Positions 8,227-14,754 of a DNA stretch of 34,258 nucleotides are shown piece by piece (the first letter of the stretch is position 1; each line of letters starts with the position of its first letter). Under the pieces are notes generated by a model. The model searched no databases. It saw only the letters and a list, made by a program, of their open reading frames with translations, and was not told the origin of the DNA. The translations under genes and the position numbers were made by a program. The DNA is from Cereibacter johrii (lineage in GTDB: Bacteria; Pseudomonadota; Alphaproteobacteria; Rhodobacterales; Rhodobacteraceae). Where the stretch lies: assembly GCF_001720585.1 (NCBI RefSeq), contig NZ_MABH01000028.1, positions 1 to 34,258 of the forward strand, read 5' to 3'.

Positions 8227-8605
8227 GCCCGAGAGACCGTCGATGATCGCGCAATCCGGGCGGGCGTCGCCATGACAATTCTCGACAAGATGCCCGAGCA
8301 TCTCTCGCAACCCGGTAAGTTCCGCGATCCTGCGATCAATCTCGCCAACCCTTTCAGTGCGATCGCCATCACATCCGCGCTCGCGCGGTCGCGGTCGGTA
8401 TCGAGGGAGAGCAGCTGCCGACACTCCTCGACCGAAAACCCGAGGCTGCGGGACCGATGGATGAAGCGCAGGCGTAGGACGTCCTCGCTAGATAGTCGCG
8501 GTAACCTTTGGCAGCCCGGTCGGCGGTCAACAGACCGACGTTCTCGTAGTAGCGGATCTTCTTCGGCAGCAGGCCCTATTGCTTGGCGGCTGTTCCGATA
8601 TTCAT
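8227..8605 (-). pseudogene. cueR: CueR-type copper-responsive MerR regulator, inactivated
   Basis: The start reads MNIGTAAKQ, then a TAG stop, then GLLPKKIRYYENVGLLTAD, the DNA-binding wing-helix of MerR regulators. After a frameshift comes FIHRSRSLGFSVEECRQLL. After another comes IDRRIAELTGLREMLGHLVE and finally CHGDARPDC, the two-cysteine copper(I)-binding loop of CueR. The order and spacing match a whole CueR of about 130 residues, so the gene was complete and was broken by one nonsense change and at least two frameshifts. It cannot make a working activator. It would have controlled the copper genes next to it. The frame runs on past the expected end into unrelated sequence. Confidence 0.75.
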
Positions 8606-8725
8606 CGCGGCACCTCCGTAGCTGCTCCAGCCAACATAAGGGTTCCAGCTGCTGGCATATCCGGTGATCTCAATGGGCGCGGAGGCAAGAGGCCGCGCAG
8701 CTTGCACCGCGCGGCCAGTGTGATC

Positions 8726-9208
8726 TCAGTTGGCGTTCTCAGCCAGCCAAGCGGTCATCCGCTCGATCTCGGGGCCTTGCGCCGCGATGATCTCCTCGGC
8801 AAGCGCGCGCATCTGCGGATCGTCACCATGCTCGAGCAGAACCTCAGCCATGTCGATGGCGCCCTGATGGTGGGCGATCATTCCACAGGCGAAGGCCACG
8901 TCGGCATCCTCCATCATCATGCCTTCGTGCATGGCCGGCATGCTGATCATCATCTTGCGCACGTTCTCCCGGACATGCTCGGGCATGGATTCCAGGTCCA
9001 TGCCTCCCATGCCCATCATCTCCATCATGCCGGCGCCCTGATTGCCAGCCATGTTCCCATGTCCCATGGCCGAATGGTCCATGCCGCCCGCGGTGGCAGC
9101 TGTCGTGCACTGCTCGGGGAGCTGGAACTCCGTCTCCTGCGCCAAAGCGGGCGCTGAGAAGGCGGTTGCGGCGACAGCCGCAGCGAGGATCGTCTTTCCG
9201 ATGTTCAT
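8726..9208 (-). CDS. DUF305 Met/His-rich periplasmic copper-associated protein
   Basis: The 160-residue protein has a cleavable signal peptide ending near ALA|QE (residue 24). A Met/His/Gly-rich stretch follows (about 42-70: MDHSAMGHG, MMEMMGMGGM), then the DUF305 core with HEGMMMEDADVAFACGMIAH and HHQGAIDMAEVLL (H113, H114). These clustered Met and His residues are usual in periplasmic copper(I)-binding proteins, and DUF305 genes are common in copper-resistance loci. Its likely role is buffering or chaperoning copper in the periplasm. It lies 15 bases downstream of a Cys-rich exported protein and within the transcript expected from the CueR-type promoter at 9828-9858. It appears intact, unlike its neighbours copZ and cueR. 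The metal role is family-based inference. Confidence 0.8.
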   Translation of the reverse strand: MNIGKTILAAAVAATAFSAPALAQETEFQLPEQCTTAATAGGMDHSAMGHGNMAGNQGAGMMEMMGMGGMDLESMPEHVRENVRKMMISMPAMHEGMMMEDADVAFACGMIAHHQGAIDMAEVLLEHGDDPQMRALAEEIIAAQGPEIERMTAWLAENAN

Positions 9209-9223
9209 TTCAAATCTTCCGTA

Positions 9224-9625
9224 TCATGTGAGTTTCATGGGCAACCAGACTGGCACACGTCGCGGCGGTGGCAGCACCACGCCTGGATTACTGCCCTTGC
9301 CAAGGACCACTGCCGGGACAATCGCCCCGTCGTCCCAGACAACCACGGGCAGGTCTTGCGGTTCGACCGAAATGCCCGGGCAACAATGCGCCATCATGCA
9401 ACAGCTGATCGCAGAAGCGGCGCAATCGCCATCAGACGTGACATTGCAATAGAGGGCCGGGTCGTTCTGTTCGGCGTCTACGCGGTGGCCATGAATTTCT
9501 GCCTGAACCCCGCGATTATCGGATGATGCAGACCCATGGCCGGCAGGCGGCCAGACGAGGACGAAGGCCAGCGTCAGTAACGCTGTCAAACCCATTTTCC
9601 AATTCCACGCCGACTTCTTCATCAT
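9224..9625 (-). CDS. Cys-rich exported protein of the copper locus
   Basis: I prefer the ATG at 9625 (MMKKSAWNWK) over a GTG 33 bases upstream because it gives a standard basic start followed by one hydrophobic segment (GLTALLTLAFVLVW). This leaves 133 residues. After the membrane or signal segment, the protein carries six cysteines close together (YCNVTSDGDC, then ISCCMMAHCCPG), with Met and His between them. This is a plausible copper(I)- or other soft-metal site. The C-terminus is Pro/Val-rich with no further motif. It is located between the copZ remnant and the DUF305 gene in the same orientation, so it probably belongs to the copper regulon. I do not recognise a named family. Confidence 0.6.
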   Translation of the reverse strand: MMKKSAWNWKMGLTALLTLAFVLVWPPAGHGSASSDNRGVQAEIHGHRVDAEQNDPALYCNVTSDGDCAASAISCCMMAHCCPGISVEPQDLPVVVWDDGAIVPAVVLGKGSNPGVVLPPPRRVPVWLPMKLT

Positions 9626-9700
9626 TGCTCGTCCATCCGGGGAAACCGCTCCGCCCACAACTCCAGTCCGCTCGCCATCAGCGCGCGCCTCCCGGCATCC

Positions 9701-9796
9701 TCACCGCCAGCCGGCAATACGTTGCGTCGCGGGGCGCGGCGGAAACCCGGTGTCCTGGAGCACGGCTCAGGCCATGTTGTAGATCTGGAACTGCAT
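9701..9796 (-). pseudogene. CopZ-like copper chaperone with internal deletion
   Basis: A good ribosome site (GAGGGGA) precedes an ATG at 9796 encoding MQFQIYNMA, the first strand of a heavy-metal-associated (HMA) domain just before its CxxC site. A TGA follows at 9767-9769. In the same frame, AVLQDTGFPPRPATQ comes next, which matches the last helix and tail of small HMA chaperones. About 40 central residues, including the metal-binding CxxC, are missing. The TGA can be explained as a junction of a Cys codon (TG) with the last base of a Glu codon. The product would be a nine-residue peptide. The ancestral protein would have carried copper(I) in the cytoplasm. The identification rests on these two short ends. 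Confidence 0.5.
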
Positions 9797-9827
9797 GAAG
9801 GCGCTCCCCTCAACCTGGTGAACCTTA

Positions 9828-9858
9828 AAGTTAGGGCTTCCAGTTAGTGGAAGGTCAA
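9828..9858 (-). promoter_or_regulatory. CueR/MerR-type promoter with 19-bp spacer
   Basis: On the minus strand a -35 TTGACC (9853-9858) and a -10 TAACTT (9828-9833) are separated by exactly 19 bp. The spacer holds the dyad CCTTCC-N6-7-GGAAG, the same layout as known CueR-regulated copper promoters. MerR-family activators untwist such over-long spacers. The copZ remnant starts about 30 bases downstream. The promoter looks intact although the local cueR is broken. Confidence 0.7.
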
Positions 9859-9936
9859 GAAGAGCCTTAGCCCGATCGATGTGCTTCGGCTCAACCTTCC
9901 GTGTCCGGGAGGCGATTATCGCGAGTCGATACGTCG

Positions 9937-9990
9937 ACTACTGCGTTGTTGAAAAGGCGTGGCATCGAAACCGGTTGCGGGACGTGATCT
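9937..9990 (+). repeat. IS-end-like sequence, copy 2 of a diverged pair
   Basis: This is the partner of the minus-strand stretch at 8161-8214 (about three quarters identical by eye). It ends 30 bases before the start of an IS5-type transposase remnant, consistent with being the left end of that element. Confidence 0.45.
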
Positions 9991-10020
9991 ACCCTCACGG
10001 GCAGGACGAGGGGGCTCTGG

Positions 10021-10288
10021 ATGCGCGGGATGGGCGAGACGAGCGGATCGCTCTTCAGCTAAGTGGACCTTGAGGAGCGCATTCCTGCCCATCATCCCCT
10101 CCGCAAGATCCGCCGGGTTGTGAACGACGCGCAGCTCAGCATGGACGCCGAGGCCCTTCGGACGGGCCAAGACCCTAGGACCGATGGCGCAGCCAATGCT
10201 CCGAGGCGTGAAGCGCATCGGCGCCCAGTTCACCTTCACGATGGCGGCCCGCAACCTGGTCCGTCTCCCGAAGTTGCATGCGGCATGA
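10021..10288 (+). pseudogene. IS5-family transposase remnant, N- and C-terminus joined by a deletion
   Basis: The start reads MRGMGETSGSLFS, a TAA stop (10060-10062), then VDLEERIPAHHPLRKIRRVV, the typical N-terminus of one IS5-group transposase type. After about 50 codons the frame changes. From about 10199 it reads LRGVKRIGAQFTFTMAARNL followed by VRLPKL, the typical C-terminus, ending at 10286-10288. Roughly 250 central codons with the DDE catalytic residues are gone. The element is dead. The rest, to 10469, contains only an 8-bp inverted repeat (10415-10422 with 10448-10455) near the end of the beta-lactamase gene. Confidence 0.65.
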
Positions 10289-10469
10289 GATCAGGGGGCG
10301 CACCCGGGCATGCCCAACCCGGGGAGCGAGTCTCCCTCGTCAGCCTGCCAAGGGAAACTGTTCCGACCGAGCGACTATTTCAGTGGCCTGCAGACCTTCC
10401 CCGCCCTGAATTCCGGGGGCCGTGAAGCGGACACTCCGGCCGTTTGGCGGCCCCCTGAGCATGCCGAAC

Positions 10470-11612
10470 TTATTCGCCCAAGATGTGAGTGATCAGGTCG
10501 TGGGTGGCTCGAACCCGCGCCTCGTTGGGGTAGTTGCGGTTGGCAAGGACGACGACGCCCAGATCCTCGCTCGGCACTATCGCGATGTACCCCCCGAAGC
10601 CGTTCGTGGAACCTGTCTTGTTCAGGATGACCCCTTGATCAGGTACCGCGTCCACCTCGTCCATAGGCTGAGGCTGGAGGATGAAGTCGTATCCGTTCCC
10701 CTCCACCAGACGCTCCGGATCGACTGGCCAAGGATAGGCCTCCCAGATCATGGCCTGGGTGTACAGGCGTGTCCGGAACCGGCCCTCCTGCGTGGCGGCC
10801 ACCGCACTTTGAACTTCGGGCGAGGCTGTGCCGATTCCGAGCTCGAGGTCGAGCAGCGTCAGCATGTCGCGAGCGGAGGATTTTACCCCGTAGGCTTCAT
10901 CGTCCAGCACGCCGGGCGTAACCCGGATCGGCGCGTTTGTCTTGCGGTCATAGCCGAAGGCGTAGCGTCCCATCGCATCGGTGGGGACGTCGATCCACGT
11001 GCTCTTCAATCCGAGCGCCGGGAAGAGAACCGTCCGGGACGCATCAGCATAGCTCATGCCCAGCACGCCCGCGGTGATGTGCCCCAATAGGCCGATGCTG
11101 ATGTTGGAATAGCTGCGCGCACCGGGCTCGGGCGGTCGCCAATTCCGCAGCCAATCGACCAGGCGATCGACATCTGCAACATCGTCCGGCACCTGCAACG
11201 GGAGGCCGCCGGTGTGGTGCGTCGCCAGATCGATCAGCGTCAACTCTCCTGCAGGAGAACCTCGCAGGGAGGGAAGATAGTCGGCGACCGGCGCATCGAG
11301 CGACAGCGCGCCCCGCTCCTCTGCCATGGCCGCCAGCGTCACGTTGAAGATCTTGCTGATCGAGCCGAGCTCGAAAAGAGTGTCAGGGGTTACCGGCTGC
11401 TGATCTTCGCGTGAGGCCAGGCCTGTCTGATAGAAACTGTGCCGTCCGCCGTGGGTCACGCCCACCACCAGACCGGGAATGTCATGCTCCTTGATGACGC
11501 TCTCGAAGGCCGCGGCGGCAGCGCTCTCGAACGACGGCGTGCTGTCTTGCGCAAGCGCGGGCGTCAGCGCGCCAGCCACGAGCAGGATAGGGAGGGGGGA
11601 AAGGTGCTTCAT
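10470..11612 (-). CDS. Class C (AmpC-type) serine beta-lactamase
   Basis: The start is placed at the ATG at 11612 because it yields a clean signal peptide (MKHLSPLPILLVAGALTPALA|Q). The longer frame would add 27 residues that do not look coding. The 380-residue protein has all three active-site signatures of class C enzymes: SISK with nucleophile S84 and K87, YSN at 168-170, and KTG at 332-334. It is expected to act in the periplasm, hydrolysing cephalosporins and other beta-lactams. The divergent LysR gene 92 bases away is the usual ampR partner, so expression is probably inducible. The wider family also contains esterases and DD-peptidases, but the combination with a LysR gene supports a beta-lactamase. 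The length fits the family. Confidence 0.8.
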   Translation of the reverse strand: MKHLSPLPILLVAGALTPALAQDSTPSFESAAAAAFESVIKEHDIPGLVVGVTHGGRHSFYQTGLASREDQQPVTPDTLFELGSISKIFNVTLAAMAEERGALSLDAPVADYLPSLRGSPAGELTLIDLATHHTGGLPLQVPDDVADVDRLVDWLRNWRPPEPGARSYSNISIGLLGHITAGVLGMSYADASRTVLFPALGLKSTWIDVPTDAMGRYAFGYDRKTNAPIRVTPGVLDDEAYGVKSSARDMLTLLDLELGIGTASPEVQSAVAATQEGRFRTRLYTQAMIWEAYPWPVDPERLVEGNGYDFILQPQPMDEVDAVPDQGVILNKTGSTNGFGGYIAIVPSEDLGVVVLANRNYPNEARVRATHDLITHILGE

Positions 11613-11704
11613 GTCCTGTCCTATACGATCATCGGAGCCGGGATAGACCGCGCCGACTGCACAGGGCAGACGACAAAGGGTTGGACTGCACATAAGTAGA
11701 TCTC
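11613..11704. promoter_or_regulatory. Divergent ampC/ampR-like control region with 9-bp direct repeat
   Basis: This 92-bp gap carries both promoters. GACTGCACA occurs twice in the same direction, at 11655-11663 and 11684-11692, 29 bp apart, just upstream of the LysR gene. Regularly spaced repeats facing both genes are expected for LysR binding. The canonical AmpR box is not evident. Confidence 0.45.
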
Positions 11705-12586
11705 ATGCCAGATCGTCCCGACATCCCGCTGAACGCCCTGCGCACCTTCGAGGTGGCCGCTCGTCAGGGCAGTTTTACCCGCGCAGCCGTCGAACTGCGC
11801 GTCACTCAGGCCGCCGTCAGCCACCAGATCGCGCGGCTGGAGGATATGCTGGGCGTGATCCTGTTCCAGCGAACGCCGGGTGGCCTGATGCTGACGGATG
11901 CGGGTCAAGCGCTGTTCCCGGTGATGGAGCGCGGGCTCGACGACATCGCCCGCATGCTGGACCGGGTGGCGGCGGGGCAGGCGGGCGAGGTGCTCAACAT
12001 CGGCGTGGTGACGACCTTTGCGGCGGGCTGGCTCATCCCTCGGCAGCAGGCATTCGCCCGTGCGCATCCCGGCATCACGTTGCGCCTGTCCACCCACAAC
12101 AACCGGGTGGAGATCGCGCGCGAGGGGCTGGACGCGGCGATCCGCTTCGGCGACGGCCAGTGGCCGGGGCTCGAGGCGCATCACATCATGGATGCCCCCA
12201 TGACGCCGTTCTGCGCTCCAGATCTGGGGCTGCGGGTTCCGTCAGACCTTCACAGGCACACGCTTCTGCGCAGCTATCGGGCCGATGAATGGCCGGCCTG
12301 GTTCGCGCAGGCAGGTGAAAGCTGCCCTTCTCTGACGGGGCCCATCCTGGACAGTTCGATCGGGCTGGCGGAGCTCGCCTCCGAGAGGTTCGGGATCGCC
12401 TTGCTACCTGCGCCGATGTTCGAACGCCATGTTCGGGCGGGTCGGTTGACACGCCCGTTTGCCGCCACCGTGACCCTGGGCAGCTACTGGCTGACCGTGC
12501 CCAAGGAGCGACGCATGACATCAGCATCAAGAGCCTTGCTGGACTGGATGCGCGACGTGCTTCGTCAACCGCGTGCCCCTGAATGA
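11705..12586 (+). CDS. LysR-family regulator, AmpR-like
   Basis: The 293-residue protein has the LysR winged helix at the N-terminus: LNALRTFEVAARQGSFTRAA, then VTQAAVSHQIARLEDMLG. An effector domain follows (about 95-290), with GEVLNIGVVTTFAAGWL at its start, typical of the GcvA/AmpR branch. In AmpR proteins this domain binds cell-wall muropeptides and switches ampC on during beta-lactam stress. The divergent arrangement with the class C beta-lactamase supports the same task here. The ligand is inferred, and a GcvA-like regulator of another target is the main alternative. The ATG lies only 12 bases past the region of the direct repeats, so the protein may also repress its own gene. Confidence 0.8.
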   Translation: MPDRPDIPLNALRTFEVAARQGSFTRAAVELRVTQAAVSHQIARLEDMLGVILFQRTPGGLMLTDAGQALFPVMERGLDDIARMLDRVAAGQAGEVLNIGVVTTFAAGWLIPRQQAFARAHPGITLRLSTHNNRVEIAREGLDAAIRFGDGQWPGLEAHHIMDAPMTPFCAPDLGLRVPSDLHRHTLLRSYRADEWPAWFAQAGESCPSLTGPILDSSIGLAELASERFGIALLPAPMFERHVRAGRLTRPFAATVTLGSYWLTVPKERRMTSASRALLDWMRDVLRQPRAPE

Positions 12587-12656
12587 AAGCGACCGCTCCG
12601 CGCCTGCCGCAGCCCGAGGACGCGGCACATGCAGGGCCGCGATTTACGAGACGCGC

Positions 12657-12685
12657 CCGGGTTCACTGAACCTGAGTGAACCCGG
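12657..12685. repeat. Perfect 11-bp hairpin near the element boundary
   Basis: CCGGGTTCACT and AGTGAACCCGG form a perfect stem with a 7-base loop. It is 70 bases after the LysR gene and 85 bases before the tRNA fragment. It could be a terminator without a T-run or a protein-binding site. Confidence 0.5.
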
Positions 12686-12704
12686 AAATCTTGGCCAGAC
12701 CGTG

Positions 12705-12736
12705 AACACGCGCCTTTTACAACACGCGCCTTTGAC
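12705..12736 (+). repeat. Two tandem 16-bp repeats
   Basis: AACACGCGCCTTTTAC is followed directly by AACACGCGCCTTTGAC; 15 of 16 bases agree. The pair sits 33 bases before the tRNA fragment, where arm-type sites for integrase or excisionase often occur, but function is not shown. Confidence 0.55.
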
Positions 12737-12769
12737 GGCAGATCAATAACTTGGCTGGTGCCGCCCTTC

Positions 12770-12814
12770 TTTACACCGAGGATGTCGGGGGTTCGGGCCC
12801 CTCACCACCCACCA
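12770..12814 (+). other. 3' fragment of a tRNA-Val(UAC) gene, probable attachment-site scar
   Basis: From the anticodon loop (TTTACAC) to the encoded CCA, this stretch reads as the 3' half of an alphaproteobacterial tRNA-Val(UAC): anticodon-stem half CGAGG, variable loop, T-arm GGGGG-TTCGGGC-CCCTC, acceptor ACCACCC, then ACCA. The sequence before it does not form the D-arm or the 5' acceptor strand, so it is not a working tRNA. The usually invariant A58 of the T-loop is G. Integrases of islands and phages often recombine in the 3' half of tRNA genes and leave such a copy at the far end. The intact gene should then lie to the left of the window. Confidence 0.65.
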
Positions 12815-13279
12815 ACCATTCGCATGACCGTCTGTTTCAGCGACCCATGCGCCACGGCTCCGCCCCATCCCCCGACCTGCGCTCTACGCATGCGGAGGGG
12901 GCGACAGGGCAGGGCAGCCGCCACCCGGCTGTGGGTGGCCGTTCCAGAGCGCTCCGGGCGTCATGCTGCGGTTCGGGTAGAAGGTCCTGGCTCGCGCGGA
13001 TCGGGGCAGAGTTCTTTGCTCCTCCGCCCGAAATCGACGCCGGTTCCTTCGCCTCACGGGAAGGCCAAGGGCCGACCCGGCGGAGGATAGCCGCACGAAG
13101 GTGCCCGCGCATCTTGTCGACGGCGCGATCTCCCCGGACCAGGGGTCGAGAGGCCGGAGGTCGCTCTGCCCGAACCCGCCGCATCCGTCTCGCTCGGATG
13201 GCCGGTCGCGGGCTGAGAGCCCTCCTTGACCGCGATGCGCAGGCCTGAGCGCCGCGAGGCGCAGGCCCGCGGAGGTGGC
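12815..13279. other. Non-coding stretch after the tRNA fragment; no gene seen
   Basis: Open frames here are only by-products of high GC: their translations are Arg/Pro/Gly-rich, have no ribosome site and show no family likeness. No RNA gene or strong hairpin was recognised. It lies at the changeover from accessory to core-like DNA and may contain decayed sequence. Confidence 0.4.
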
Positions 13280-14458
13280 TCACCAGAAATAGTGGGGGGT
13301 GCGGGTGAGGAGTTCGGGGGCGTCTGCGGTCACGATCACGATGTCCTCGAAGAAGGCCGAGCCCACGCCCTCGAGGGCGAGGAAGGCCTCGACGCCGAAG
13401 ACCATGTTCTCCTCGACCACATCGCCCGGCAGCGACATGGCGGTCGAGATCCGCGGCTGCTCGAAGGACAGGCCGATCCCGTGGCCGTAGAAGGGGAAGT
13501 TCTTCATCAGGGGAGAGATCTCGCCGCCGAAGGCCTGTGTCATCCGGTCCCCCTCGGCCGCCACGTCCAGAAGACGCGCGCCGGGGCGCATCATGCCGAT
13601 CAGCCGCTGGACGATGTCGTTGGTGGCCTCGATCAGCCGCCGCTGGTCGGCGGTGGGGGTGCCGCGCACCGCCGTCCGGCCGGGATCGAGGTAATAGCCC
13701 TGGAAGAAGGCCGCATGGACCGTGCCGCGCACCATGTCGCCCACGGCGGGCGTGTCGGCGCTCGATCCCGTGAGGGGGTTGCGGTAGTCATACTGCATCG
13801 TGTCGCCGTGATTGGTGCCGATCGCCTGCACCCGCCCGCCGCGCGCGACGGTCACGCGGGCGGCCTCGCCGGCCGCCTCGCGCTCGGACAGGCCCGACAG
13901 GAGGCCCTGCATCAGCACCGTGGTGGCCTCGGTCGCGGCCTCGCCGGCGATCCGGTAGCAATCGAGCTCTTCCGCGCTCTTGATCCGGCGCAGGCTGCGG
14001 ATCAGGTCATCGGCCTCGACCCATTCGATCTCGGGCGTCCGCGACACGAGCTGCTGGTAATATTTCACCGGGATGAACTGGGTTCCGCAGAGCGCGACGC
14101 GCCCCGTGACGCCCCGGGCCACCAGCGCCTCGGCCACGCCTATGAACGGATGGTTGTGGCAGGCCACCCGGTCCATGGCGAGCAGATCCGCGCGCCCCTC
14201 GGGTTCGTCGATATGCAGCTCGGGCTCCTGCCCGCGGCGCAGGATCACCGCCGAGAAGGACCGCGCCGACCAGATCGTCGAATCGGTGCCGCCGCTGACC
14301 GAATAGTGGTTCGCCAGATAGAGCACGTCGCCGCAATTGTCGGTCGTCCCGCCGCCGCGCGAGAAGACGACGGCCGTCTCGAAGCCGCGCTCGGCCATCA
14401 GCGCCTCGGCCTTCTGCCAGCGACGCTCATATTCGGATCGGGAAAAATAGCGGCTCAT
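13280..14458 (-). CDS. M24-family (creatinase/prolidase fold) hydrolase
   Basis: The ATG at 14458 (MSRYFSRSEY) is chosen because AGGAG lies just before it; longer versions add non-coding-like residues. The 392-residue protein has a creatinase-type N-terminal domain (about 10-150) and a pita-bread catalytic domain (about 160-390). M24 landmarks are GYYLDPGRT with D258, GHGIGL with H326, E357 and FED with E371. The first metal-ligand aspartate, expected 11 residues before D258, is absent (the region reads TVHAAF). Metal-independent creatinase and some ectoine-hydrolase-like members also vary at these sites, so it may not be a true aminopeptidase. It is divergent from a DUF1989/ABC/ureohydrolase operon and probably belongs to the same nitrogen-compound pathway, cleaving an amide or guanidino substrate. 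The substrate is unknown. Confidence 0.75.
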   Translation of the reverse strand: MSRYFSRSEYERRWQKAEALMAERGFETAVVFSRGGGTTDNCGDVLYLANHYSVSGGTDSTIWSARSFSAVILRRGQEPELHIDEPEGRADLLAMDRVACHNHPFIGVAEALVARGVTGRVALCGTQFIPVKYYQQLVSRTPEIEWVEADDLIRSLRRIKSAEELDCYRIAGEAATEATTVLMQGLLSGLSEREAAGEAARVTVARGGRVQAIGTNHGDTMQYDYRNPLTGSSADTPAVGDMVRGTVHAAFFQGYYLDPGRTAVRGTPTADQRRLIEATNDIVQRLIGMMRPGARLLDVAAEGDRMTQAFGGEISPLMKNFPFYGHGIGLSFEQPRISTAMSLPGDVVEENMVFGVEAFLALEGVGSAFFEDIVIVTADAPELLTRTPHYFW

Positions 14459-14510
14459 GGAGCTCCTCGCGGTCTCGCGCCGGGCCAGCTGCGCAAGGAC
14501 TTGGCCTGAT

Positions 14511-14678
14511 TTCAGTATACCGAGCGTATTCCGCGTTCGGCAAGTCCGGCGTGGCAGAGAGTCGCTGGCACCCTTGGCGGGCACGGACCTGCCCGATCGT
14601 GCAGCACCCGTGGGCAAAGCCTGCATCTTTCTTGACAGGTTCGTAAAAGACGGTTCCGAATGCCATTGGTATACTGAA
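14511..14678. promoter_or_regulatory. Divergent promoter region with paired 11-bp inverted repeats
   Basis: TTCAGTATACC at 14511-14521 and its exact complement GGTATACTGAA at 14668-14678 face outward toward the two divergent units. Each contains the palindrome GTATAC and a TATACT hexamer that could serve as a -10 box. A regulator bound at both could control both transcripts. No regulator gene lies next to the region. Confidence 0.55.
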
Positions 14679-14754
14679 TTTGCGTTTCCATGGCGACCGC
14701 TTCCCCCCACCACCGTCTGCATGAGCCTTGCCGACCTTCCGAAAGGACTGCCCG

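Noticed and set aside
9622-9813. Small minus-strand ORF overlapping the copZ remnant
   Set aside because: It is out of frame with the HMA-like pieces and has no good start. Its last residues, overlapping the start of the Cys-rich gene, may be a decayed gene end, but nothing supports a product.
12761-12814. Complete tRNA gene
   Set aside because: Only the 3' half can be aligned. No D-arm or 5' acceptor strand precedes it, and the T-loop A58 is changed.
12751-13248. Possible gene over the tRNA fragment
   Set aside because: The translation is low-complexity Arg/Ser/Gly, crosses the tRNA sequence and has no family likeness or ribosome site.
14632-14675. Sigma70 promoter made of TTGACA (14632) and TATACT (14670)
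   Set aside because: The spacing is 32 bases, far from the usual 17, so these two hexamers do not form one promoter.
14458-14722. Longer start for the M24 gene
   Set aside because: The extension runs through the divergent promoter region and its inverted repeat; AGGAG lies directly before the ATG at 14458.
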